Shown here: one piece after another, positions 6,031 through 12,570 of the stretch | Layout of the letters: each line of letters begins with the position of its first letter | Position numbering within the stretch: the stretch's first letter is position 1 | From: a virus | Length of the DNA stretch: 27,440 nucleotides | IMG/VR virus record: IMGVR_UViG_3300021376_000287 | Location: 1-27,440 of that record | Direction: 5' to 3' (one strand) | Translations under genes and position numbers: made by a program | Notes under the pieces: generated by a model | Told to the model about the DNA's origin: nothing | The model's input: the letters and a program-made list of their open reading frames with translations, nothing else | The model's database searches: none

Positions 6031-6468
6031 TCATACAAACCTTTTGTATAAATATCCTCCACACCACGATGCGTTCTCAAATAACCATTCACGATCTTGA
6101 ATCAATCGCAGATCATAACGAACACCTTTGGCAGGAGATTTCCAGGTGGCAGACTTATACACTTCACCAGTGTTCTTGTCAATGAAGGCATGAACAGAGC
6201 GAGACATACCACTGGTAATCATGATCACTTTGTGATACTTTTTACCAGTCTCAATAGTGTAATCAATATCACACTTACCAGACTTAAGTTCATCAATCTT
6301 GCGTTGATGATACTCTTGATTGTCAGCATCATTCACGAACTTTTGATGACCGCGAATAGAATACTGACGATAGTTGTCCTTTAGTGCTTCAATCAGCAGC
6401 AGAGTGTTCTTATACACATTCTCTGCGATGGTTTGTTGTGCTTGTGCTTGCATGGTAGTGTTGCTCAT
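6031..6468 (-). CDS. Conserved phage protein of unknown function (145 aa)
   Basis: Starts MSNTTMQAQAQQTIAENVYK at the end of repeat R7. The C-terminal two thirds contain SGMSRSVHAFIDKNTGEVYK, ATWKSPAKGVRYDL and WCGGYLYKRF, a signature I know from many tailed-phage hypothetical proteins (RSVHAF, DKNTG.VYK..W..PAKGVRY). The function is not established. It is the sole clear gene of the R7 cassette before the inserted HNH gene. Confident as a gene, not as to role. Confidence 0.85.
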   Translation of the reverse strand: MSNTTMQAQAQQTIAENVYKNTLLLIEALKDNYRQYSIRGHQKFVNDADNQEYHQRKIDELKSGKCDIDYTIETGKKYHKVIMITSGMSRSVHAFIDKNTGEVYKSATWKSPAKGVRYDLRLIQDREWLFENASWCGGYLYKRFV

Positions 6469-6507
6469 ACTATAGGTACAGTTTAGACGATCCTAACTTT
6501 AATTCAA
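6469..6507 (-). repeat. Intercistronic repeat R7 (type A)
   Basis: Copy 7, type A. Abuts the ATG at 6468. The preceding gene stops at the TGA at 6504-6506 inside the TTGAATTAAAG edge. GATC intact. Confidence 0.95.
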
Positions 6508-7421
6508 CCCCAATCCTTTGCGAGCGTGAAGTTCAAGCGACTGAATTGCATCCTGTCAACAATCTTGTAAGTGCCAAACTTGTTGGACATTACAAATCCC
6601 TCATGCTCAGATTCTTCACCAGCAATCTCACATGAAATGCTGTCGTCAGTATGAATGAAGAAGAACAAATCAGTCTTGATAGATTGCACCAACTTCCACA
6701 GACGCATCAGGTTAATGTCAACATCATAATTTTCTGCAATCTCATGCTCGCAGACCTCCTTACCCTCACGGATGCAGGAATTGATGACTTTTTTGAGTTC
6801 TGTTGCTTGTTTTACATTCACGAACTCACAAAGAGTGCTCATTTGCTTGGCAAACTTACACACATCCTCCAAATCTTCACGATAAGGGTTCAACGACACA
6901 GCAGGTTGAACAAACAAGCAATCCTTAGTGCTCACAAACTTGCTGGTGATAGGGTGTGCTACCATCTCAGGCAGTTTATCACCAGTGTAGTAAGTATGAG
7001 GACAAATGATAATCTCCTGACGCACAATCTCAGGGAAACGATAGGTAATCAGTTGTGGTTTGAATGTATCAAGACCCTTACCGAAACCAATCCAATCTCC
7101 CTGATACACTTTCTTAGTGCGAGGCAGAAACTCCAGGCAGAAGATAAGGATTTGCGTTACACGAGGTTGACCACCAAAATGAGTAAAGATGTCATCTTCG
7201 GTATAACAAAGGCGAATCTTTTTCTTGTTAAATGCTGCTTTAGTACAGACAAAAAACTTACCATTTTCAGGATTTGTGCCCCAAACAATAGCAGGACTTC
7301 CATCCATCTTTACACTGATGGTAGAATCAGCACTGAACCAATCAAGAACAGATAGATTACCCGTCAAGATTTCATCTTCAGGGTGCTCAAGGTGCTTGTT
7401 TTGCATCGGTTGCTTGCTCAT
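6504..7421 (-). CDS. Ligase-like nucleotidyltransferase fold protein, DUF6267-like
   Basis: A 305-residue protein with the signature motifs of the covalent nucleotidyltransferase (DNA/RNA ligase, capping enzyme) superfamily. Motif I is Lys38 in VKMDGSPAIVWG (KxDG), motif IV is EGFV at 274-277, and a motif V-like YK lies at 285-286. The opening HLEHPEDEIL and the SPAIVWGTNPENGKFF block recall a cyanophage family I know as DUF6267, of unknown function. If active it would form a lysine-nucleotidyl intermediate, perhaps for nucleic-acid sealing. It lacks a recognisable OB or C-terminal ligase domain. Cassette bounded by R8 and R7. The family name is from memory. Confidence 0.75.
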   Translation of the reverse strand: MSKQPMQNKHLEHPEDEILTGNLSVLDWFSADSTISVKMDGSPAIVWGTNPENGKFFVCTKAAFNKKKIRLCYTEDDIFTHFGGQPRVTQILIFCLEFLPRTKKVYQGDWIGFGKGLDTFKPQLITYRFPEIVRQEIIICPHTYYTGDKLPEMVAHPITSKFVSTKDCLFVQPAVSLNPYREDLEDVCKFAKQMSTLCEFVNVKQATELKKVINSCIREGKEVCEHEIAENYDVDINLMRLWKLVQSIKTDLFFFIHTDDSISCEIAGEESEHEGFVMSNKFGTYKIVDRMQFSRLNFTLAKDWG

Positions 7422-7460
7422 ACTACTGGAACACTTTAGACGATCCTAACTTTAATCCAA
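7422..7460 (-). repeat. Intercistronic repeat R8 (type B)
   Basis: Copy 8, type B variant (AGTGTTCCAGTAGT before ATG at 7421). The edge reads TTGGATTAAAG rather than TTGAATTAAAG. The upstream gene's TGA (7461-7463) is just outside. GATC intact. Confidence 0.95.
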
Positions 7461-7664
7461 TCAAACTTCCACCAGTTTGCGTAGACGATTGCGAATATCA
7501 AAGAGTTCCATCTCATCCATATCTGCAGCATCTAAATCTACAGGAGCAAACTCTTCTAGATTTACATTACCATTTGAATAGATGGGAGCATAATACAACT
7601 CATCGCCATCTTCTTGCGAGAGAGTATAGACACAACCGTGGTCGGGATAGGTAACAAAAATCAT
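7461..7664 (-). CDS. Acidic hypothetical protein (67 aa)
   Basis: Starts MIFVTYPDHGCVYTLSQEDG at 7664. A longer in-frame reading back to 7706 would run through a terminator hairpin at 7693-7722, so the shorter start is preferred. The C-terminal half is very acidic (VDLDAADMDEMELFDIRNRL). Function unknown. It precedes repeat R8 and is preceded by that terminator, so it may have its own transcript. Confidence 0.6.
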   Translation of the reverse strand: MIFVTYPDHGCVYTLSQEDGDELYYAPIYSNGNVNLEEFAPVDLDAADMDEMELFDIRNRLRKLVEV

Positions 7665-7692
7665 CGGAGTTTCACGAACAAAGGTACAATAA

Positions 7693-7722
7693 AGGAGCAC
7701 AAGCAAAAAAGCAAGTGCTCCT
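7693..7722 (-). terminator. Hairpin, probable terminator of the 80-aa gene
   Basis: Perfect 8-bp inverted repeat AGGAGCAC/GTGCTCCT with a 14-base loop that contains six T, followed on the minus strand by TTATTGT. It starts about 10 bases after the stop of the gene at 7733-7975. The T-run after the stem is short, so strength is uncertain. Confidence 0.5.
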
Positions 7723-7732
7723 GTGTCAGTTT

Positions 7733-7975
7733 TTAGACTGCCACATGGCGGGCAGTCAGTTGTTCAATAAAGGTCACAATTTGCTTCACATAAGGCGAAA
7801 CAGTTTGAGTGAACTTAACCACATCTTCACGAAGTTTGTTGACTTCATACTGATGGATTTGCCAGCGAATCTTGATGTCTTGGAAGTATTGTTCCCGAGT
7901 AATCAGTACCTGTGGGACGGACACTTCGGGCGCAACAGCAACAACATCAGAGGTTTGCTTGCGAGCGCGAGGCAT
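7733..7975 (-). CDS. Hypothetical protein (80 aa)
   Basis: Starts MPRARKQTSDVVAVAPEVSV with a basic disordered N-terminus, then a helical region ITREQYFQDIKIRWQIHQYE and VSPYVKQIVTFIEQLTARHV. The ATG lies 16 bases after repeat R9, a longer leader than usual for these repeats. A hairpin terminator follows its stop. Single-gene cassette; no family recognised. Confidence 0.65.
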   Translation of the reverse strand: MPRARKQTSDVVAVAPEVSVPQVLITREQYFQDIKIRWQIHQYEVNKLREDVVKFTQTVSPYVKQIVTFIEQLTARHVAV

Positions 7976-7991
7976 AGGTTAGATGCGTCTT

Positions 7992-8030
7992 ACACTACCA
8001 GAACACTTTAGACGATCCTAACTTTAACTC
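7992..8030 (-). repeat. Intercistronic repeat R9 (type B, diverged)
   Basis: Copy 9, diverged type B: AGTGTTCTGGTAGTGTAAG follows the core, with the ATG 16 bases further on. The methyltransferase stop TAA (8024-8026) is inside the element. GATC and flanking TTAGGATCGTCTAA are unchanged although the tail has drifted. Confidence 0.95.
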
Positions 8031-8848
8031 ATAGCATTTAGCAGGGGATTGTTGATACGTTCCTGTGCAATCTTAAAGTATTGCTCATCCATCTCAATAC
8101 CGATGAAGTTTCTGTTACAATTTACAGCAGCGACTCCAGTTGTTCCAGAACCCATACAATTATCCAGGATAGTTTCACCTTCGTTGCTGTATGTACGAAT
8201 CAAATACTCCATCAAAGCGACTGGTTTTTGTGTGGGATGAACAGTATCCTTATCGAGTCCAAACTCTATAATTTCTGATGGATAGTTGGTATATTTTTGC
8301 TCATACACAGTTTCATGTAGTAGTTTATTGCCAACACCCATATGTTCTGGTTGATGCAGAAACTTGCCAAGTCGTTTTGCACTATTCTTTTTCACAACAT
8401 GTTTCTCAATCAAACCTTGTGGGTTGTAAGTCATGTTTTTGTTTGCTTTCTTAGACCCACCGCTAGCACCAAGGGGAGAGAATACCAAAACGTCTTCAGT
8501 TTCCTTCATAGGTCTTGCATTTGCATGAAGAAATCCTGTTGTCCTTTTCTTCTTCCAAATCCACTCATACTTGAACCACTCAAGGTTACTTACTACAAGT
8601 TGACTGGTGAATGGTTGGTCAGCAGTTAATACAACAGCACCCGTTGGTTTTAGCACCCTGCGATAGTGCTCCCACAACTCATCTAGTGGAATGACAGTAT
8701 CCCACTCCAAAACTCTATTGCTTCCTTTATCCTGAACACCTTTACGGTCAGTTGTACCATAGGGAAGATCGCAAAGAATAAGGTCCACAGACTGTTCTGC
8801 GACCTTATTCATCTCAATTAAACAATCGCCCAGATACAACTCAACCAT
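8024..8848 (-). CDS. Beta-class N6/N4 DNA methyltransferase
   Basis: A 274-residue enzyme of the N6_N4_Mtase type (PF01555). Catalytic motif IV DLPYGT is near the N-terminus (Asp27-Pro29-Tyr30). The SAM-binding motif I, DNCMGSGTTGVAA, is near the C-terminus (about 236-248), preceded by HPTQKP. This IV-before-I order defines the beta group. DLPY suggests N6-adenine or N4-cytosine methylation; the target cannot be read from sequence. It overlaps by 8 bases the HNH/endonuclease VII-type gene upstream, and the pair forms one cassette between R10 and R9. It may be a modification partner, a solitary methylase against host restriction, or a regulator. Confidence 0.9.
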   Translation of the reverse strand: MVELYLGDCLIEMNKVAEQSVDLILCDLPYGTTDRKGVQDKGSNRVLEWDTVIPLDELWEHYRRVLKPTGAVVLTADQPFTSQLVVSNLEWFKYEWIWKKKRTTGFLHANARPMKETEDVLVFSPLGASGGSKKANKNMTYNPQGLIEKHVVKKNSAKRLGKFLHQPEHMGVGNKLLHETVYEQKYTNYPSEIIEFGLDKDTVHPTQKPVALMEYLIRTYSNEGETILDNCMGSGTTGVAAVNCNRNFIGIEMDEQYFKIAQERINNPLLNAMS

Positions 8849-9221
8849 GAAGATTTCCCTCCTTTAGATAACGGATAGCACGCTCTAGTGATTCAATCGT
8901 ATCACCCAACATACCAATACTACGGTTACAATTATCACACAACCAACCACGATGTGCTAAAGTTTCGTGGTCATGATCGAACACCAATTTCTTATCAGTT
9001 CTACCACAATTATAGCACGGAGTTCCTAGTTCTGGATACTTCGGTTTCCCTGCTAGTTTGTATGCTTGTGTTTTACCTTTATTTGCTTTCTTGGTACACT
9101 CTTTACACTCTGGTCGGAAATACTTATCCCCACCAGTATTTGTTGACTGATTGCGACCAAAAAATTGCTCATTCAGTGGAAAGGTTTTTGCACACTTTGA
9201 GCAAGTTCTTGATAGTTCCAT
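8841..9221 (-). CDS. Endonuclease VII-like HNH nuclease with zinc ribbons
   Basis: A 126-residue protein with two cysteine-pair regions. An N-terminal CSKC and CKEC (residues about 8-42) form a probable zinc ribbon. A C-terminal CYNC, FDHDHETLAHRGWLC and CDNCNRSIGML have the layout of the recombination endonuclease VII family (PF02945, T4 gp49), with the Asp-His-Asp-His catalytic run. T4 gp49 resolves branched DNA, but many short phage members are HNH-type homing or restriction nucleases. The stop overlaps the methyltransferase ATG by 8 bases, so the two are translationally coupled. Starts 14 bases downstream of R10. Confidence 0.85.
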   Translation of the reverse strand: MELSRTCSKCAKTFPLNEQFFGRNQSTNTGGDKYFRPECKECTKKANKGKTQAYKLAGKPKYPELGTPCYNCGRTDKKLVFDHDHETLAHRGWLCDNCNRSIGMLGDTIESLERAIRYLKEGNLHG

Positions 9222-9235
9222 TCTAAAACACTGAT

Positions 9236-9274
9236 TATACTACTAGGACACTTTAGACGATCATAACTTTAATT
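9236..9274 (-). repeat. Intercistronic repeat R10 (type B)
   Basis: Copy 10, type B with the one base change inside the core (GTTATGATCG for GTTAGGATCG), still preserving GATC. Its tail gives TAGTAGTATAATCAG, the best -10-like TATAAT among all copies. The ATG of the nuclease is at 9221; the upstream gene's TAA (9269-9271) lies inside. Confidence 0.95.
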
Positions 9275-9445
9275 TACAGGAAGTTTGCCTAGTGATTTAC
9301 CTTTTTTGTGGTCATCAATAAACTTCCTAGCTGATGCTTCGGTCCTACACACTTTGAGTTGCTGACCGTTGTGGATTATCATAAGTTGATTGCCAAACGG
9401 AACTGCCGCATATATTCCTTTGCCCACAATAAATCCTTCTTTCAT
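9269..9445 (-). CDS. Hypothetical protein (58 aa)
   Basis: Starts MKEGFIVGKGIYAAVPFGNQ at 9445; the alternative TTG start 12 bases upstream would extend it by four residues. Reads LMIIHNGQQLKVCRTEASAR, then a basic Lys/Gly-rich end KKGKSLGKLPVN. Small beta-rich fold likely. It begins about 33 bases downstream of the 3' hairpin of non-coding element E2, paralleling the 47-aa gene below E1. Confidence 0.6.
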   Translation of the reverse strand: MKEGFIVGKGIYAAVPFGNQLMIIHNGQQLKVCRTEASARKFIDDHKKGKSLGKLPVN

Positions 9446-9566
9446 TACACTTTCCAAAAAATCGTCGTTTTTGTTACGGCAGATGACCTATGACACCTGC
9501 CAGGTAGAATCACGAAAAAATGAGGTTTTCGCCCCAGTCGTAGCCTTGAGTCTACTGTGAGACTCA
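9446..9566 (-). ncRNA. Structured non-coding element E2
   Basis: Second copy of the E1-type element. It has TGAGTCT/AGACTCA (9547-9553, 9560-9566, overlapping the helicase stop), CGAAAA/TTTTCG (9513-9518, 9526-9531) and GGCAG/CTGCC (9478-9482, 9497-9501), with minus-strand loop ending AGGTCAT. Stem bases differ from E1 while the order, spacing and loop motif are kept, which looks like compensatory change. Function unknown; could be a 3' end or a leader element. Confidence 0.55.
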
Positions 9567-10811
9567 CCGCCTCACCACCGACACGGCAGGTTCGCCCTTC
9601 TCAAAGATGGTATCAACAACTGCCTGCACACTGCGAGCGGTAGCAATACCAACCTTGCTGTAGACAGGGATACACACAAGACCGAACGATTTGCTATACT
9701 GACTCAGGTTGCCAGGTTCAATACGTCCATCGCGCATACCTTTAGCGTCATCGTGATGCAAACGGATGCAACGTCCGATTGTCTGGGAGATACCAATAAA
9801 ATCCATATTGCGAAGGAACAGAACTGCTTCCAGACCGCTGACGTTGATACCTTCTGCGAGGATGGAGTGGTGAAGAACAACGAACTTCTTGTCGTTATCC
9901 TTGCCCCATGCACTCAGAGTGTCAAAGAACACCTCACGGTTGACCTTCTGACCATCAATAACTGCGCCCGTCTTGGCAGTAATATACATCCAAGAATAAC
10001 CCCGCTGCTCTAGTTCAAAGCAGAAGTCAGTTTCAGACACTAGCGATACGATTTGCTTGGTTGCCTTAGCGCAGATCAGAACCTTGCCAACCTTGTTGTC
10101 ATCAATAGTTTCCAACAAGTTAGCAGCGTCGCGGTCAAAGTTGGTCTGCTTGCCCTTCACCATCTCCAGTTGCTTAACGATCACTTTAGGGGGGACAATA
10201 TAACCACCCTCAACCAACTCAGGAGCAGGCACTTTGCAGATGACCTGACCATAAACAGCAACATCATTCATCCCAGGTTTGCCAACAGCAAGGGAATGTT
10301 TGGGAGTTGCAGTGAAGAAGTAAGCGCGACGTGCGTTAGCAGAGAAGTGCTCAGTTGCGGGAAAAAAGTGACGCTGAACAGAATTATGTGCCTCATCAAA
10401 GTAGATGGTATCCACATCAACTTCTGCTACTTGAAGACGCTCCAGAGAGTTGTAGGTGGTTACAATCAGGCGATGATTGTCAGCGTTAGCATCAACCCAG
10501 CGGCGGATTTCACGAGGGCGAGTAGAACTATCGTGATGAGTTTCTCCACTATGAACGTGGAAAACCTTGGCGTTAGTGATAAACTCCAGAAACTCACTAG
10601 AGAGTTGCTCAGCAAGCAGGATGCGAGGAGCAACAACAACAATCGTCTGGGGAGTTTCAGACTGCAACTCGCGCAGAGCATCATAGATCATCTTCAACGT
10701 CTTACCGCCGCCAGTAGGAACAATGACTTGACCTTTATCATGCTGTTGCATAGCAGCAACACCACGTTCTTGGTGGGGGCGAAGTTGGATTTGCATGGAA
10801 GTTGTGCTCAT
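9564..10811 (-). CDS. SF2 DNA/RNA helicase (SSL2-like)
   Basis: A 415-residue helicase. Motif Q-like LRPHQERGV; Walker A VPTGGGKT (residues 31-38); motif Ia VVAPRILLAEQL; motif II DEAH (about 139-142); motif III FFTATP (about 167-172); motif VI QTIGRCIR (about 343-350). It resembles the compact COG1061/ResIII-like helicases of phages more than full T4 UvsW. ATP-driven translocation on duplex or branched nucleic acid is expected; substrate unknown. The first residues MSTTSMQ come from the repeat-linked leader (R11). Element E2 begins at its stop codon. Confidence 0.9.
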   Translation of the reverse strand: MSTTSMQIQLRPHQERGVAAMQQHDKGQVIVPTGGGKTLKMIYDALRELQSETPQTIVVVAPRILLAEQLSSEFLEFITNAKVFHVHSGETHHDSSTRPREIRRWVDANADNHRLIVTTYNSLERLQVAEVDVDTIYFDEAHNSVQRHFFPATEHFSANARRAYFFTATPKHSLAVGKPGMNDVAVYGQVICKVPAPELVEGGYIVPPKVIVKQLEMVKGKQTNFDRDAANLLETIDDNKVGKVLICAKATKQIVSLVSETDFCFELEQRGYSWMYITAKTGAVIDGQKVNREVFFDTLSAWGKDNDKKFVVLHHSILAEGINVSGLEAVLFLRNMDFIGISQTIGRCIRLHHDDAKGMRDGRIEPGNLSQYSKSFGLVCIPVYSKVGIATARSVQAVVDTIFEKGEPAVSVVRR

Positions 10812-10848
10812 AATATAGGGACAGTTTAGACGATCCTAACTTTAATTC
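10812..10848 (-). repeat. Intercistronic repeat R11 (type A)
   Basis: Copy 11, type A variant: the tail is CTGTCCCTATATTATG, so it reads TATATT instead of TATAGT before the helicase ATG at 10811. Contains the TAA (10842-10844) of the 65-aa gene. GATC intact. Confidence 0.95.
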
Positions 10849-11039
10849 GCTGTATCTTTGTATCGGTTGAGGTCTTCAATCACGCTCTGCATCGTGGCAC
10901 GACTATACCCATTTGCGTAACTTGGAGATTGCTCACTGTCATCCGAATTGTAATCTACATTATAGCATACATCAACGCCTTTCTGAAGTGTCTTGAGGAT
11001 ACGCTCATAGGCATAATCAGGGATTTGAATGTAATTCAT
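10842..11039 (-). CDS. Hypothetical protein (65 aa)
   Basis: Starts MNYIQIPDYAYERILKTLQK, with the middle reading YNVDYNSDDSEQSPSYANGY, then RATMQSVIEDLNRYKDTAN. Helix-loop-helix layout, mixed charge. Lies between a strong hairpin terminator (11074-11103) and repeat R11, so its promoter should be within the 34 bases upstream, where TTTTTAGATACC is the only candidate I see. Function unknown. Confidence 0.65.
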   Translation of the reverse strand: MNYIQIPDYAYERILKTLQKGVDVCYNVDYNSDDSEQSPSYANGYSRATMQSVIEDLNRYKDTAN

Positions 11040-11073
11040 CGTTCTCAGTGGTTTGGTATCTAAAAACTAAAAT

Positions 11074-11103
11074 AGCACACCTAGAGACGCTTCTAGGTGT
11101 GCT
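11074..11103 (-). terminator. Strong intrinsic terminator-like hairpin
   Basis: Perfect 12-bp inverted repeat (11074-11085 with 11092-11103, minus strand AGCACACCTAGA/TCTAGGTGTGCT, 6-base loop) followed by ATTTTAGTTTTTAG. It begins 13 bases after the stop of the 65-aa coiled-coil gene. The sequence is also symmetric, so it could act in either direction. Confidence 0.7.
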
Positions 11104-11116
11104 TGGTGGAGGTTAA

Positions 11117-11314
11117 TCAACCGCCATAAACTTCTTCAGCAATAGGAGTATCACCAAACATTTCATTAAACAACCAGTTTTCGGGTTTGTTGAGGTTGCT
11201 TTCACACTCTTTCAAGAAAGCAATCTCACGCTTCCAAAACTCTACAGATTTCTTTGCTTTCAGATACTCGTTGCGAGCATCATAGAGTTTGCGTTGGATT
11301 TCAATTCGGTCCAT
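11117..11314 (-). CDS. Small coiled-coil protein (65 aa)
   Basis: Starts MDRIEIQRKLYDARNEYLKA; the first 45 residues form one continuous charged helix (KKSVEFWKREIAFLKECESN), then a tail ending AEEVYGG. Preceded by repeat R12 with a 15-base leader that contains AAGGA, a possible ribosome binding site. Single-gene cassette closed by the hairpin at 11074-11103. Function unknown. Confidence 0.7.
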   Translation of the reverse strand: MDRIEIQRKLYDARNEYLKAKKSVEFWKREIAFLKECESNLNKPENWLFNEMFGDTPIAEEVYGG

Positions 11315-11329
11315 AATGAAGTCGTCCTT

Positions 11330-11370
11330 ATACTACTAGGACACTTTAGACGATCCTAACTTTAATTCAA
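11330..11370 (-). repeat. Intercistronic repeat R12 (type B)
   Basis: Copy 12, type B with tail TAGTAGTATAAGGACG; the ATG of the downstream gene is 15 bases on. The upstream basic protein gene stops (TGA, 11373-11375) three bases before the element. GATC intact. Confidence 0.95.
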
Positions 11371-11372
11371 AG

Positions 11373-11990
11373 TCAGTTTGCCATCCTCTTCTCAACGTGA
11401 GCAAGGATTTTAGTCTTTGCTTTACCCTTTGGTTTCTCACCAGTTGCCTTCTCATACTTCTCAGTTTCTTGCTGTTTCATTATACCTCTGAGCATTCTTT
11501 CACCTTCTCTGGTTTGCTTATTTCTTTCCTTTGCTGTAAGTCCAGATGCTTTTGCTGGTTTATAGTCAGGAGAGACTGCTTTTTTCTTTTTCTTAGAGAG
11601 AAGTTGTGATGCAGTTGGTGTTGGTTTCTCCGCTGTTGCGGCAGGTTTCTTACCTTGTTTTGCTGCAATTCTTGCTTGTGCTGCTTTTCTTCTTTCTTCT
11701 TTTGCTGCTGCTAGTTGTGCTTCTCTAGCAGATCCACGCTCTTGTTCGGGTTGCTGAGTTCTTGTAGATGCTTGGCGTTGTTGACCAATATCTGAGCGTG
11801 GTTTGTATTCTTTAGCGGGAGCAGTTTGTCCACCCCCGATTGCTTTTACTCTACGCCTTTCAGGAGCAGTCTTTTTGCGTTCTGCACCGATACGACCACC
11901 TTCACCAGTCCTACGGACTTGTGCTCCAGACATAAAAGAAGCATCGTATGCTGCTTCAGCAATCAAAACAAACTCCTGAAAGGTTCTCAT
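11373..11990 (-). CDS. Basic virion-interior candidate with T4-type capsid-targeting peptide
   Basis: A 205-residue protein, strongly basic and Ala/Lys/Arg/Gln-rich. It opens MRTFQEFVLIAE followed by Ala13. T4 internal head proteins begin MKTYQEFIAEA, a capsid-targeting sequence removed by the prohead protease after (I/L)-x-Glu. Here I10-A11-E12 before A13 fits that cleavage rule. The remainder (RKKTAPERRRVKAIGGGQ and repeated AAKEERRKAAQARIAAKQ) has low complexity and would bind DNA. A CTAAATA late core lies 25 bases upstream. It is probably packaged in the head and injected; a structural or scaffold role is the alternative. Confidence 0.7.
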   Translation of the reverse strand: MRTFQEFVLIAEAAYDASFMSGAQVRRTGEGGRIGAERKKTAPERRRVKAIGGGQTAPAKEYKPRSDIGQQRQASTRTQQPEQERGSAREAQLAAAKEERRKAAQARIAAKQGKKPAATAEKPTPTASQLLSKKKKKAVSPDYKPAKASGLTAKERNKQTREGERMLRGIMKQQETEKYEKATGEKPKGKAKTKILAHVEKRMAN

Positions 11991-12015
11991 TTTAGTATCT
12001 AAACACTCTTTTTAG

Positions 12016-12022
12016 TATTTAG
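12016..12022 (-). promoter_or_regulatory. Candidate late promoter CTAAATA for basic virion protein
   Basis: Minus-strand CTAAATA overlapping the stop of the 66-aa gene, 25 bases before the ATG at 11990. A second AT-rich box, TTAGATACTAAA, lies directly before the ATG. A late promoter fits an encapsidated product. Confidence 0.5.
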
Positions 12023-12219
12023 AACTCCTCTTCCTTTGCTTTATAGGAACCTTTGAATACACGTCCTTCAGCATAGAATTGTTTCACACGTTCACGACGA
12101 GTAGCAAGCAAAAGATCGTATTCCTCCTGCTGTTGTTTAGTGAATACAAAATCTTGTTTGCGCCATGCTTCATTCAATTCACGAATGTGAGGCAGCACGT
12201 TAGGGATTTGTTCAGTCAT
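12019..12219 (-). CDS. Hypothetical protein (66 aa)
   Basis: Starts MTEQIPNVLPHIRELNEAWR and is helical and highly charged (KQQQEEYDLLLATRRERVKQ), ending KAKEEEF. No membrane or catalytic motif. It follows the single-pass membrane gene by four bases and belongs to the R13 cassette of three genes. Function unknown. Confidence 0.65.
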   Translation of the reverse strand: MTEQIPNVLPHIRELNEAWRKQDFVFTKQQQEEYDLLLATRRERVKQFYAEGRVFKGSYKAKEEEF

Positions 12220-12223
12220 TTGC

Positions 12224-12412
12224 TTAATTTACAGGAGTTTGGGGGTCAGTGGGGGTTTCGGTGGTCAGTTCCGAAGGTGTCACACGAATGTTGTAAGGAG
12301 AATTGAAGAACCTGCGGAAAGCAGTAACAACAATAACAAGCGCCGAAACAACACCAACAAGACCAAGGAAGGTGATAGCATCACCGCCAAATGTATAGGT
12401 GTCAGGGTTCAT
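12224..12412 (-). CDS. Single-pass membrane protein (62 aa)
   Basis: Starts MNPDTYTFGGDAITFLGLVG at 12412, after a TGA-TT-ATG junction. Residues about 12-32 are one hydrophobic helix (ITFLGLVGVVSALVIVVTAF), followed by Arg-Arg and a soluble Thr/Pro-rich tail. By the positive-inside rule the tail would be cytoplasmic. Possible role in host membrane remodelling or lysis control; nothing specific seen. Confidence 0.7.
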   Translation of the reverse strand: MNPDTYTFGGDAITFLGLVGVVSALVIVVTAFRRFFNSPYNIRVTPSELTTETPTDPQTPVN

Positions 12413-12414
12413 AA

Positions 12415-12552
12415 TCAAAAGTCCCAGTTAGAGTTTAAGAAAGCATTAAAAGATTTGTCGTCGCTCTCTTCCTCAAAGAGACCTTCATTTAGTTCTTCAA
12501 CAAAGTCAAAGGAAGAGAGATCTTCAACTTGAATGTCGTCAAAGGATTCCAT
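12415..12552 (-). CDS. Very acidic small protein (45 aa)
   Basis: Starts MESFDDIQVEDLSSFDFVEE and ends FNAFLNSNWDF; about a third Asp/Glu and many Phe. First gene of the R13 cassette, 18 bases below the repeat, with its stop in a TGA-TT-ATG junction. The composition resembles small acidic inhibitor proteins of phages, but no family is recognised. Confidence 0.6.
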   Translation of the reverse strand: MESFDDIQVEDLSSFDFVEELNEGLFEEESDDKSFNAFLNSNWDF

Positions 12553-12570
12553 AACTGATGGAGTGCTTAC

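Noticed and set aside
6651-7355. Long plus-strand open frame (234 aa)
   Set aside because: It is the antisense of the ligase-like gene; its translation is low-quality (Leu/Cys/Thr-rich, no motif) and all supported genes are on the minus strand.
10053-10829. Long plus-strand open frame (258 aa) opposite the helicase
   Set aside because: The minus-strand frame has all helicase motifs; this is its shadow.
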